This document shows, piece after piece, positions 10,746 to 33,430 of a DNA stretch of 64,000 bases. The DNA lies in the NCBI GenBank assembly GCA_009746045.1, contig RPFO01000079.1:1593285-1657284 (forward strand), in the 5' to 3' direction. The notes under the pieces were generated by a model. It saw only the letters and a program-made list of their open reading frames with translations, searched no databases and was not told where the DNA came from. The translations under genes were made by a program, and so were the position numbers. Source of the stretch: Mesostigma viride (lineage: Eukaryota > Streptophyta > Mesostigmatophyceae > Mesostigmatales > Mesostigmataceae). How positions within the stretch are numbered: the stretch's first letter is position 1; each line of letters starts with the position of its first letter.

Positions 10746-13552
10746 GGATAGTATTTTTTATTTATGGTGACCCAGCAATTTCAGGTCGCGGCATGCAAAG
10801 TTGAGTTCTGGTCTTTGGCACATTTGTCAGTACGGTGCAACCAGACTGGTCACGCAGCTGTTGCACCCACGAGCGGTGGAACTATGGGAAAGGGCCCTCT
10901 TCTTTCCGGGTTACATGATGCCTTGCTGACAACTTCATACGCAAGGCTTCATGTGCAAAACGCTAGTGGTGTGTGGATGAGTTGGAGCTGTCATTCTTTC
11001 TGTGGCCAAATTGTGGTCCTTTTGGGTAGCTGGCCGCCCGAGCTTCCCATCAGAACCTTTCTACATTCCTTGGGTTTGGACGGCGTGTTCCGGACGTTTC
11101 TATTGGGAAATTTGAATCTTGGGCGAGGTGGTGCAAAAGATATTGAAAAGGTGATATTTTGGGTTTGGGAGCTTGTTTGGGTTGCACGCTGAGCATGTCG
11201 TGCAGCTATTTGGTGATGAGTTTGTATATGTACCTTCCCAGATTTTATGTTAAGTGTCAGCTGCACTGTGTCAGGGTAACATGCGTTGGCCATGAATGGT
11301 CTTGCCATGGTATGGTGGGAGTTGGCCCCACTGAGAGTCGTTTGCACTGCCGAGCACTCCCATGGGCACATGGTTCACACCTGGGGTTTGCCTAGGCATA
11401 GATATGGTTCTCCGTTGCACCCGTTTAGAGCGGCCTGCCGTGGTTGGCGAAGGTATGCTGTTTCAGAAGTAGGGCTCCCCCCCCCCTGCTGCTTTTGTTC
11501 TAGAAGGGTCATATCGTAAGATCATGGAGGAGGTTTGTATGCCTTAGTTTGGGCATTAGGTTTGTGCTACAATGTGTTTTTCTGTGTGTGGCTGGCGCCA
11601 GGGCGTGTATGGCCAGATGCCTTGGGGGTCAGGTTTGTGTTCCAGACATTGCACTTGTACTACGAAAGTGTCGTGCCAGCTAGCGCAGATGCCATGTGTC
11701 TCCTCCCATTGTTGTGAGGTGGGGTATGGTTTCACGTATGGGGGAGCCTGACAGCACATCAGCAAGCACAAGACTTGCACACGCCCTTAACGTCGTGCCT
11801 GCCGTCATGCGTCATCAAGCATGCACATGTCTGGTCCTTTTACGCTTGTCATTGCTGACGTTGCCATCCTGCCCCGTGTGTCTGCGCCTTTCAATGCGGC
11901 CATCGTCTTGGACAATGACAGGCAAGCAGGTGATTGACATCTGAAGCTCTCGCGCGATGAGGTGCTGCCACCAGTGACGTCTGCTAGCCTATGGAGATCC
12001 TTGGTGTGTCTCCCTCACCAAGCATGCCCAGTCGGGGCATGGCCCGGTCAGCCCCGGACAGGTGGCAGTTTCAAGGCCCTGGTTGCCCTGGTTGCTTAGC
12101 CCGGCCGGTGGACTGGGAGCAATGGCTTAGCGCCAAAAGGCCCTAATCGCTGTTCCCTTGCGGAATACAGGCCCAGGTTGGCAAGCTTAGTCAAAGTCTG
12201 ACCTCTTGTATGTAGTGGCTACATTTGGGGTATCTTAGTTTTGTATAGCGTCCTGGGTATGCTGATGCAGCCTCATATTGACAGCTAGCAACATGTGCTG
12301 AACGTGGCAGTGGCAGGGTGGCCCTGCCGTATATTAAATATTATAACACTTGACATTTTTTTTGTTGATGTGTGCGGTCATATTCAGCCAGTTCCTCAAG
12401 GTTCCCCGAATTAGTTTCTTTGGTATACTCGCTGGGTGCATGGGCTGTAATGGAGGCCGGAACGCATGCAGCTCATGCATGCCGGATCCATAATGGTGCA
12501 CCATCACTAATCCATGGTGCACCAGCGATTGCCGTTGCCCTGGGTCGTAATTTTTTCCCCAACACACCTGTACTGGGCAGCCATAACCATGCATTTAATA
12601 GTTGTCTCACTTAGTATACCGGGCAGCTGATTGATGTCCAGGCTGGGCAAGCTGCGCTGTGTACAGTCATTCCCGCGCTACGATCGCCGCAAAAATGGGT
12701 ATCGTGGGAATGTATTTAGGGTACGGTAGAAATAGGCTAGCAGACCGGCACTCCCGGTCACACACGACACCATAGAGATAGTCAGCTGCACCGCCTCATG
12801 TCGGCGAAACCCATAGTTCCATCGGAATCGTTTCAGCGGCCGGCATTTCCTCTCCGCGTTTCCTCAACCTCGTTTTCAGGATCATACTCATCGTTCCTGC
12901 ATTTTCCTCTTCCACGCAGGTTGTGGCTTTTTTGAAAGCCACGAATGTACCCGGGGATGGGACGCTTCGGCTGCCTCAATGCCTACACATTCAATACGAT
13001 GTCCCCCTCTCACCTTCCTCCATCATTCCGCTCACATTGCACTACGTGTCTGTGTTTTGTTCTTTTTCTTGTTCTCGTTTGTTTTGCTGTTCTTGTCCTT
13101 TTTCTTTTACTCTTACTGAGGGAGCTAGGCTGGGCTGCGCGCTGTGTGTGCTACTCTCGTGTTTTTCTGTGGGCACTTGAGAGACTAACCAAGGATCGGG
13201 CCCCCCACACGGCAATATCAGCCTTTGCTTTTGTTTACCCTCCCATATCTCTTTACAAACGCCAAAAAAACACAAAGGCAGGAGCACGGTGACTCATCTG
13301 GAACATGAAGAAGGGAAATCTTTTCGTTACAGGAAAGAGGTGTCAAGTATGACAATTGGAAGGCCCCCCCACTGGGAATCCACATGTTCCGAGTCCATTC
13401 AGCTGTGTTGTTAGCCACATCCTGCCCCGGGGAGATGCATCATGGACCACCGCTATCGCGTAACGGGTGTTACGCAGTGAATATTGACTTACCTCAATAT
13501 GCTCCGCTCTGGTTCTGTTTGATGTCTTAGCTCTCAGTGCATCTGAATCATC
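10746..13552. other. Intergenic; no gene recognised
   Basis: No conserved ORF is visible between eL38 and the Penelope-like element. The first part is presumably the eL38 3' UTR. The part after about 12.9 kb is likely the 5' UTR or promoter of the retroelement. GTTGTCTCACTTAGTATAC at 12601 recurs in similar form at 19297, suggesting a repeat end. Confidence 0.5.
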
Positions 13553-16500
13553 ATGAAACACCTTATGACTTTCTGGCATGCTCTTACCCTCCACAGAATA
13601 CGGCAATCCAGTGGCATTGATTACCGGAAGTACACTGCTATTTCTCGGCAGTTCCCCTATCGTATCTCCTCACAGGCATGGCGGAAGCGTTGTCGCATCA
13701 ACACGCGCCATAACCATCACTGCAAGGATGACCATACTCTACGTCGCCTCCGGCGCTTACAGCGCACGCATTTGTCGCTTACCAACTCCACTCGCCCACA
13801 CCCCGTAAGCACCCGTCGCGTCATTTATGCCATTTACAACCGCAGGTACCCTCAGCGTATCTACGTTGGCCAGACGCAACGGGATGCCTGGACGCGTTTT
13901 CAGGAACATGTCCGAGCGGCACGCCGCCTTCATATTGGCCGCCCTGCCGCCAACGACGACACCCCCCTACATGGCGCCATGGCCCAATACGGGTGGTGGG
14001 ATTGGCGAGTCGTCCCCTTGGAACATGTCCCCGGCACCTTTACCGGCGCCGCTTTTCGCAAAGCCGCAGGGCATCGGGAAACGTTTTGGAAACGAATGTT
14101 ACATGCATTTCTGCCCCACGGTTTTTGCATTGAAGGCAAGAGTTTCAAAGCTCGGTCTCGCCGCCGCCCGCCTCCCCTCCGTCCCCGCCCTCTTATGTTC
14201 ATCCGTGCCTGGCGTCTGAAGCACAATCTCCACCCATATCGCCCCTATCCCCCCAGCGTCACCCCGGCCCCTCCACCTTCCACACATGTGTCCACCGATC
14301 CTTCCCTTTACTCCACCAGTCTCCGCTGCTTACGTCACATGTCTCGGCTTATGCAACGCGGCAACTTTCATGCATCCTATCTCGAAGCCTGCAGCTTGAA
14401 GAAGCTTACCAGCTTACACATTGCCGTCGGGTCGTGCTCCCCAGCTGATCTGCAAGTCCCCCGCTCCCATGCCACTAGTCTGCGAGGCCTTCTCTCACGT
14501 ATCATTCGGCACCGTGTCAATGGGAATGCAGATGCACTGCGTCCGCGCCGTTTGCTGATCTCACCTTTCATTCATGCTGCGATGGATGAGCTGTGTTTGC
14601 CACACATTCTGCATTTGCCGCAAGTGCAGGCTGCGATGCCGCTCGTGGTGCGCAACACTTTCGGCACTCCCATTGCCGCCTGGCATTACTCTCCCACCTT
14701 GGGACAAATGGTTTTCAGCAACGGGAAGGTCAGCCGCGATACAACGCCCACCGAGCTGGCCACCATCTTGGCAGGGCCCTGCCCCTGCCAACAACAACGG
14801 TATTTCAAGTACCTTGATCCCACCTCACAGCACGTCATGACCGCTGACCTCAGCATCCTGCCGAGCCACACGCTTGTAGACCTTTTTGCCAAAGGCACCA
14901 AGTTTCGGCCGTGGGTCCAGCGCACGTGTGCCAAAGAGGTGAATGCACTGCTCTCCACATCACTGCGCAAATTCTGCAATGCCATGAGCACGGACCTACA
15001 GCTTGCTCCCCTTGCCATGGAACCGTGGTTTCGCGCCGTCATTCACGAATGCAATGCACGTCTCACCAGGCTTGATTACCGTCTCCAGCAGGTCCACCGC
15101 ACCACCTGGCTCAACACCACAGATAAAGCACTTCTTGACCACTTCAAGCAGGACTTTATCATCACGTGTGTTGACAAGAGTGCCAACAACTTTGCTTTCA
15201 TATGCAAGAAGCACTACCTTGCTACTTTGCAACACGAGTTGGCGTCCAGCCCTACCTATGTTCAGCGTGCACAGTCCACCGCCAGTATCACTGCTGCTCA
15301 TCGGGCTTTTCTGCACAGCCAAAACATTTTTGCTCGGGCATTCCTTAAGCGGCAGCGACGCGCCACCACCACTACGTTCCCATATCTGTATCTCACTCTT
15401 AAGCTGCACAAAACTCCTGTTGCTTTGCGCACCATTGCTGCGTCGCATTCAGCCCCACTGATGCCTCTCTCGAAACTCATCTGCCATGCTTTGAATGCTC
15501 TTCTCCCCGAAGCCAATGCATTATGGGTGGAGGTGCTGTCGAATGCCGGGTATGAATGCGCTGGTAGTTGGATCGTCATAGACTCAGCCCAAGTACGCCT
15601 ACGCCTTGCCGCCCTTAGCCGTTCTAAGACAGCAGCAGAGAAACGTATACCTATGCCCATAGCCACCTATGATTTCACCACTCTATATACCACACTAGAT
15701 TTGCACGATTTGAAAGCTCGTTTAGATAGCCTCCTTACTCGTCTGTATGCACGTAGGCCTCACGGGCGCAACCACCTGCACGTGCGTGTTTCTCAGACCA
15801 AGCCCACGGCAACGTGGCTCTCAGGGATCGCGGCAGGTGCTATCGTGCGGGATGGTTATAATTATATTATCACGAAGGCTGACCTTGTCCATTGGATCTC
15901 TTATCTTGTTGATAACACCTTCATCTGTTTTGCGGGCAATGTATACCAACAAGCTATCGGCATCCCTATGGGCACTAACTGTGCCGGGCTCCTTGCAAAC
16001 CTCTATCTATACACTTATGAGCTTGCATTCATGGAGAATCTCATTGCCTCAAACGATGATGTTCTCATCAGGCGTTTTATCCATACATGTCGATACATTG
16101 ATGATGTCATCGCTTTCGACAACCCTGATTTCGCAACCCATTTGTATATCACCGCTGGTCTGCCTGGCATCTACCCGCAAGCGTCCCTCACATTAAAGCT
16201 CACGTCGGAGGATACTCATTGCAATTACCTCGATCTTAACATTACCCATAACAAGAAGGGCTGGCGTACGGCTGTCTATGATAAGCGCAAGGATCCTAAA
16301 TACCAGCAAATTCCTTTTATTCGTTACCCCGATATTCACAGTCTCCTTTCCCACACAGCAAAATATGGTGTTGTTCTTTCTCAGTTACATCGTTTTTCCC
16401 GTCTTTGTTCTTATCGTGTTGATTTCATCACGACTCTTGTTGAACTCTTGCAGCGTTTATTGGTCAAAGACTATGACCGAGCCATTATGCTCCGTCAAGT

Positions 16501-16609
16501 CCGATGTTTTTTGCAACGTCACCCACATCTGTTCGGTGCTGCCCCTTGGCACAAGCTCTACAAACAGGTCGTGGACCGGCTGGATCGCATAGTATCTCCG
16601 CACATCTGA
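13553..16609 (+). mobile_element. Penelope-like retroelement ORF with N-terminal GIY-YIG
   Basis: A single uninterrupted ORF of 1018 aa. Near residues 47-61 is a Cys/His-rich patch (CRINTRHNHHC). Residues about 90-190 form a GIY-YIG endonuclease: IYAIYN (91-96) and IYVGQT (103-108), Arg115, His119 and a candidate catalytic Glu at 176 (RETFWKRML). The reverse transcriptase shows CVDKSANNF (about 538), YLTLKLHKTP, palm motif A as YDFTTLYT (about 705), GIPMGTNCAGLLANLYL (about 801), the catalytic YIDD (about 846) and YLDLNI (about 892). Placing the nuclease ahead of the RT is the permuted arrangement described for the Naiad/Chlamys clade; canonical Penelope elements carry it at the C-terminus. 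The intact frame suggests recent activity. The true start may be a later Met, since the first 85 residues are poorly conserved. Element ends are not fixed, though the 3' UTR probably reaches about 16,820. Confidence 0.9.
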
Positions 16610-17167
16610 ACCCTGTGATGCCAGATCTCCTTTGCGGCCGTTCCGAGCTTGGCACTGGATTCGTTGTCCACATCGTCGCGTCGCTGCCGCAACACGATGT
16701 TTTCTGGCATCCGCGGGCTTTTGGTTCCCGCCGCACATTTGAAAGTGCTGTCCTCCGGCTTTTTGCCTTTGCACCGTGTGCAGTTCTTGGACGTTTGGAA
16801 TCATGGCATGGCTAACGTGATGACTGACTAGCTAGACCTTTCAGTGGTTTTCCATTTGCGGGTATTTCCTCGTAAATGGTGGGAGAGCGATCGCAGCAAT
16901 GGTGCTCACCACTAGACACTCCCGGCCAGTTAGGCTCGAAACACACGCCCTGATCAAGCATGCTGTTTCCGGCCCCACCGTCTAGGTCATCTAGTCGCTC
17001 CACACGTAAGCCAGCCATAATTTCAATGCACAAGGATACACATTTCCATCACCATTCATCTTCATCATCCTGAACGACTCGAAAACGCGGAAAAGATAAC
17101 GGCAGGCTCGAGCTACCATGGTCCGGATTCTCCCGATTTCTGGCCTGCGCTGGTTGTCTCTTTGATA

Positions 17168-17518
17168 GGCTAGCAGACGTCCACAGGAACGACAGCTTAT
17201 CCACCATGTACTGAGGAGCAGGGGAGCCGGGCCAGCCTTACCCCGCGCGCGGGGAAGGCGGGCAGCCGACATCCGCAGCTCACCAGTGAGTTGCATGGGG
17301 GCAAGAATGTCGCGCTTAAATGCCATGAGAAGAGTCTCCGAGGTCTCATCTGCCAGCTGGTCGAAGTGCTTGACGATGACATTGTGGCTGTGCTGGGTGA
17401 TGTCGGCCTCCTCACGGAGGTCGAGTGCTTGTTGCTTGAGCTGTGCCGCGATGGTGGAGGTGGTGGAGGTGGTGTGGTGCAAGTCCGCCCAGGATGTCGA
17501 GTCCTGAGCTGGGCTTTG
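17168..17518 (-). pseudogene. LINE-like ORF1 fragment
   Basis: The minus strand encodes a stretch (TTSTTSTIAAQLKQQ, LDLREEADI, LPRARGKAG) clearly homologous to the middle of the ORF1 proteins at 36.2-36.5 kb and 38.4-38.75 kb. It is truncated on both sides by the inverted-repeat arms. Confidence 0.8.
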
Positions 17519-17824
17519 ATCAAGGAGACAACCAGCGCAGGCCAGAAATCGGGAGAATCCGGACCATGGTAGCTCGAGCCTGCCGTTATCTTGTCTGCGT
17601 GTTCGAGTCGTTCAGGATGATGAAGATGAATGGTGATGGAAAGGTGTATCCTTGTGCATTGAAATTATGGCTGGCTTACGTGTAGAGCGAGCTAGATGAC
17701 CTAGACGGTGGGGAAACAGCATGCTTGATCAGGGCGTGTGTTTCGAGCCTAACTGGCCGGGAGTGTCTAGTGGTGAGCACCATTGCTGCGATCGCTCTCC
17801 GACCATTTACGAGGAAATACCCGC

Positions 17825-18148
17825 CCGTCTCACGTTGCGAGACTGAACAAGTCTCGCGTGCAGACACGTGTGTAGTACTCCTACACACAGATCTCGAGTG
17901 ATTTATCTAGTACCAAATCCGAAAGGCTTGCATCACTCCCCGGACAGGAGAACTTTTGCGGATGACTGTAGGTGTAAGTTGGCGATGCCATGGTAACCGG
18001 AGACGTCCGTCCTATAGTCAGCAAAATTGGTGCGAGAGGTCCCCAGTTCGATTCCGGTCGGATTCATTTGCAGATCGCGTTTTTCCGCGTTTTCCGCGGC
18101 CCGGCACTGAACGTAAATGGTTTTCACCTTTGCGGAGTGCCTGATCAG
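17825..18148 (+). mobile_element. tRNA-like SINE-type element with 9-bp target-site duplication
   Basis: A 324-bp insertion lies in the right arm of the inverted repeat. The flanks AATACCCGC at 17,816-17,824 and 18,149-18,157 are identical, and removing the insert restores the sequence found intact in the left arm, so this is a real insertion. It contains a perfect 8-bp hairpin GTGTGTAG/CTACACAC (loop TACTC), a near-perfect hairpin GCGAGACT/AGTCTCGC (loop GAACA), and a tRNA-like segment with a B-box AGTTCGATTCC. The same element occurs three times in tandem at 62.45-63.54 kb. No coding capacity is visible. A pol III-transcribed SINE-like element is my reading; the 3' end CCTGATCAG lacks a poly-A tail. 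Confidence 0.75.
18005..18063 (+). other. tRNA-like segment inside the SINE-type element
   Basis: A 59-nt stretch starts GTCCGTC and ends GTCGGAT; six of seven acceptor-stem positions can pair (including one G-T). A TAGTCAGC...TTGG A-box-like stretch and a B-box AGTTCGATTCC lie about 30 nt apart. It is about 13 nt shorter than a tRNA and lacks a clear anticodon arm, so it is a degenerate tRNA-derived promoter rather than a tRNA gene. Confidence 0.55.
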
Positions 18149-18270
18149 AATACCCGCAAATGGAAAACCACTGAAAAGGTCTAGCTAGTCAGTCATCACG
18201 TTAGCCATGCCATGATTCCAAACGTCCAAGAACTGCACACGGTGCAAAGGCAAAAAGCCAGAGGACAGCA

Positions 18271-19100
18271 TGTCGGCGGTGGAGGCGGAGGTGGCAGTGG
18301 AGGTGGAGGCGAGGAGGGTGGAGGTGGAGGCGCGACAGTGGTGGAAAGTTGAGGGAGCTCAGTAGCCAGCGTGCCGGCCTCCCATTGCTGCCACATCTGC
18401 AGCAAGGGGGGTCACGTGCTGCTAGAGGGCTTCCGTAAGGATGGAGCGGAGTGTGGGTGCGGAGATCTATGGATGGAGCCCAGATCGATCTCGCCGGCCG
18501 TCAGAGCGCATGAGAAGGAGCAGATCAGGATGATGTGCTGGAGTTGGGGGCGCGGGCGCACCTGAACATAAAGCTGGGTCCGCTGCATGACCCAGGTGCT
18601 GTCGGGGTGGACGAGGCGGCTGATGTTGTTGAGGTGGAGGCACAGGTCGTAAAGTGAGGTTTAGTCCCCAAAGAAGAGGCAATGCATGGCAGTACTTGTC
18701 GGGGACATGTTGGTCCAGTCGTGTTCGCTGACCTTGAAAGGTTGTGTGAAAGCGCGGCTCTGTTGGGCGCGATTCTGCTGGGCGACTGCATTTGGGATCT
18801 GGCGATGCCGAGGGCGAGGCCGCAGTAGCCAAGTGCACTACTAACGCTTGAGTAGTGGCCTCGCTGCCTGGCAGGCCGGGCGGAATTACAGCCGGAGCTG
18901 CAGGCGACTTTTCTTGGCTCATCGCAGCCACCAGGCTGCGTTGCGTAGTCGAGTGTTTGCTCATCATATAATATATTGCGTTGTAGTGTAGGGAAAATAT
19001 AACAGCGTGTGCGGCTTAGAAAGACGAAGCGATTGTAATATTCACGGCCGAATTTGGTGCCCAACCGTGAAAGTTATGAGCTCCGCCGTCAGCCATGGCT
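18271..19100 (-). pseudogene. 5' half of a diverged ORF1-only element
   Basis: The minus strand starts with the same 5' block as the copy at 39.73 kb (AGCCATGGCTGACGGCGGAG then CTCATAACTTTCACG). An ORF beginning near 18,961 with MSKHSTTQRSLVAAM follows, matching the MTSKRTTTQRSLAAAL start of the copy at 35.38 kb. A Pro-rich region comes next and the copy is cut at the inverted repeat near 18,270. The frame is broken several times, so it is a pseudogene. Confidence 0.75.
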
Positions 19101-19701
19101 ACCTCGTGGCGCTGGTGCTTTTATTTCTTTGATGCACCATGGACACTCCTAGCCATACCATGTGGGACGCCAATGCAGGGTAGAACGTAGCCATGCATGC
19201 CTGACCAGTAGCCAAACCAGTAGCCACTCGCTCCTTTCCTGTCAGACGACTACTCTAGTCGTTACACAACGTCGGACCGCCATGCATCCAGGAATAGTTG
19301 TCTCACTTACATGATCAATATTAGTTTAGTATACGTCCTAGTGCAGCATAGCCTCATACCACACAGTGCCGTCCACATGAACTATCTGAACCTTAGACAG
19401 AGTTCATGAGACTGGACCACAGCCTGTGCCCCAGCCCGCGGTGTCCTGGGTACGAATGGCGTGAGAAAGGAATCGCTTGAATAGCCATTACCTTCAACTG
19501 TCCAAGTTTTACTCCTACAAAACCGCCTGCTTTCGAAAAGCCATCCATCAGGAACACCGAGGCCAATCGAATGGAATGCCCGGGCCTGTGGAGCAACACT
19601 CTGGCCCGTGCGATCTTGCTAACCCAGACAAGCCAGTGGCTTGCGAGGGAGCCCTCTGTGGGGGTCACTTTGCCCCCACCCCACATCAACCGCCCGGCGC
19701 T

Positions 19702-31211
<11,510 letters not shown>

Positions 31212-31884
31212 TTTTATAATAAAGGGATATTAATTTATCCACATCGTCTGCTTGCAACCCCGTCGCTAAATAACTTCAATGGCTGCAGGTAGCGGTCGCG
31301 TGCCACTGTGCGTCATCGCGGCAGGTTTTGAGTTATCGGTTCGGGCCCGCCGCTCAGAGCTCGAGGAGCTGACGCTGGCTTGCCCGATATCGATTTACGC
31401 CTCTTATGATGCATCACGGCAAAGGCTTACTAGAGCCTACTAAATCTGGTTACAAGTAGATTCCGTACGACCGTTTCTTGCGGTTTCAGTATTCGTCGGT
31501 TTCCGGAGTTTCCGGTAGGTTTTGGCCACAAACACGGCGTCGCGCCGCGCCGGGCCGTCACCGTCACTGTAGAGTGTGAGGCAGGTAGGCACTGTACAGG
31601 TAGTGTACAGTGTACCTCCGCCGCTACAGTACGTTTGAAAGAAAGGACCAAGCCGTCCCGAGAGGCCGAATCCCGACGCGTGACGCGACGCTTCGCCAAG
31701 GTCTCGGCCCTGTCACGGCCCAGAACCCGTTTTTACAAAAGCTGAACGCTGATTGGTAGAGGATTTTCCGCAAGGCTTCCTCACGGGAGCCCGGGGGGTT
31801 TAAAAGGCACGTGCAGTGCAACCATCGGAAAGCACGCACTCAGCACAATCGTCACTCCTACAACACTAACATTTTCTGTACACC
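31212..31884. promoter_or_regulatory. Divergent PPC / H2A intergenic region
   Basis: This gap lies between the divergent starts of PPC and H2A. On the H2A side, TTTAAAAG at 31,799-31,806 fits a TATA box and an inverted CCAAT element (ATTGG, 31,752-31,756) lies about 45 bp further up. No PPC promoter element was recognised. Confidence 0.6.
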
Positions 31885-32274
31885 ATGTCTGGACGTGGCA
31901 AGGGAAAGGCTGGCAAGAAGGCGGTGTCCCGCTCCGCCAAGGCTGGGCTTCAGTTCCCAGTCGGCCGTGTTGCCCGCTACCTCAAGGCTGGCAAGTATGC
32001 CACTCGCATCGGTGCTGGTGCCCCCGTCTACCTCGCCGCGGTGATGGAGTATCTCGCCGCTGAGGTCCTGGAGCTGGCTGGCAACGCTGCCCGTGACAAC
32101 AAGAAGACCCGTATCGTGCCTCGTCACATTCAGCTCGCCGTCCGCAACGACGAGGAGCTGTCCAAGCTGCTGGGCACTGTGACCATCGCCTCCGGTGGTG
32201 TTCTCCCCAACATCCACTCTGTGCTGCTCCCTAAGAAGAGCGGCAAGAAGGCTTCCCAGAGCCAGGAGTTCTAA
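31885..32274 (+). CDS. H2A: Histone H2A (H2A.X-type tail)
   Basis: An intronless 129-aa ORF. It starts [12 protein letters not shown] and carries the core [14 protein letters not shown], the [20 protein letters not shown] helix, [11 protein letters not shown] and [12 protein letters not shown] with acidic-patch residues, followed by [12 protein letters not shown]. The protein pairs with H2B in the nucleosome core. The C-terminus is SQSQEF, which has the SQ(E/D)-hydrophobic form of H2A.X, the serine phosphorylated at DNA breaks. A histone-type 3' stem-loop lies 32 bp after the stop, so expression is probably tied to S phase. The neighbour PPC is divergent. No other histone gene lies nearby. 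Confidence 0.98.
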   Translation: MSGRGKGKAGKKAVSRSAKAGLQFPVGRVARYLKAGKYATRIGAGAPVYLAAVMEYLAAEVLELAGNAARDNKKTRIVPRHIQLAVRNDEELSKLLGTVTIASGGVLPNIHSVLLPKKSGKKASQSQEF

Positions 32275-32305
32275 ATAGCTTCCCGGTCTCTGCTACAAAC
32301 AACCA

Positions 32306-32325
32306 TGGTGTTTCTTTAAACACCA
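32306..32325 (+). promoter_or_regulatory. Histone-type mRNA 3' stem-loop
   Basis: TGGTGTTT / AAACACCA form an 8-bp perfect stem with a CTTT loop, 32 bp after the H2A stop. Length and position match the 3' processing stem-loop of replication-dependent histone mRNAs. Confidence 0.8.
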
Positions 32326-33300
32326 CCTTTTTTGAAAGAATTCCAACCTTCGGTGGCCCGTTAAGTTGTGCCTGTCTCCTGGGTCGGTAGCTGCCTTGGA
32401 TGCCACCGTCATCAATCACGCTCGGATTTTCTGTAAAATTAACCATGTGGTCGGGTAGCTTCCTTTTGACAGCTAGAGTCTGGCCTCTTTTGTACATATA
32501 TATTTATATTATTGTCCGTTTTTCCAGTTCAATTCTGGCTTCAGCGGCCGTGGCTTGAGTACCATGGCCGGCGGTCTGTACAGGCAGTAATTCCTCGAAG
32601 TAGCCACTCTGCTAGGGGTGGCTATGTCTGACTGCAGAAGGCCCCAGGTATTCCTCTGAGAGTAGAGTGGCAGTGTGCAGAGCTGTCGGTTGATGGAGTA
32701 CAGGGGCAAAACTTGGGATGGTTTGAGTGGCGCAGCTGTGCCACAGCCAGTGGGAACCTTTTGCCATAATATAATCCTTGGAACGATGATGGCGGACTTA
32801 CTCCCCAGTTATGTCATGCTTGCACACAGTAAGCTGACACTTGGCTGTTCATCGCAGTGTCGCCTTGACCGGTATGGAGTTTCCAGAGAGTCCGACTGCA
32901 GGTTTTGTCATCATTCCCTCGTGTTGCGAGACACCCTTGAATTGTAGCTGCGGGGGTTGCGACTGTTGTTTGCGGTCGGAAGCTGCACCATGACAGCAAC
33001 CTGTGGCCTCAGGTTATGCTGGCACTTACCTGCAAGGCATTGGGTAATCATGGGACCAGTGTGGTCGTTGACGTGGCTAGACTTTCTCTCATTGCCTGTG
33101 GACATTCCTGTAATGTGCCCGACACTAGTTACGGATTTGGCAGTGTAATTGGGCGATTTCATAAAGATGTTCTCTTGTTTGTTGATGAAACAAAGTTCTT
33201 CTCATGTTAAGAAACCCGTGCTCTGTCCCCGCAGGACTCGGTTACTTGATGTAACAGTATCAAGGTTCAGGCTTTGCTGAGTAGAATAGGTAGGGTTTTC
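32326..33300. other. No gene recognised
   Basis: Downstream of H2A I see no conserved ORF, RNA gene or repeat. Confidence 0.5.
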
Positions 33301-33430
33301 TAGATTAGATTAGCTTAGAGTTGGATTAGTTCGGTTTCGCAGCTTCATCCTCCCTCCATCCATCCACGGGAATATGTGCTACATGATCTCCCAACGGAGT
33401 CATGTTATAATTTAATTTAATTTAATTTAA
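33300..33430 (+). mobile_element. LINE 3' end with TTTAA tail
   Basis: The segment TTTTCTAGATTAGATTAGCT through GAATATGTGCTACATGATCT, the hairpin CTCCCAACGGAG (33,388-33,399) and a (TTTAA)n tail matches the LINE 3' ends at 40.8-41.03 kb (+) and 37.48-37.63 kb (-). It is strongly 5' truncated. Confidence 0.8.

Larger units (their letters stand above)
16747..18270. repeat. Long inverted repeat (foldback structure)
   Basis: The left arm, about 16,747-17,167, reappears in reverse complement at about 17,519-18,270. The right arm is interrupted by the inserted element at 17,825-18,148. Arms include the last roughly 80 bp of the retroelement 3' region (TTGGACGTTTGGAATCATGG), then a module starting GACTGACTAGCTAGACC (M1) and a module starting ACACGTAAGCCAGCC (M2). 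M1 occurs again at 37,287-37,466 and M2 at 40,243-40,412, so the arms are composites of dispersed repeats. The centre (17,168-17,518) holds an ORF1 fragment. Confidence 0.85.

Noticed and set aside
18005-18063. A genuine tRNA gene
   Set aside because: It is about 13 nt too short, lacks a clear anticodon arm, has mismatched T-stem pairs and is part of a repeated element.
18467-19064. A host protein gene on the minus strand
   Set aside because: The frame matches the N-terminal part of the ORF1-only retroelements and is broken.
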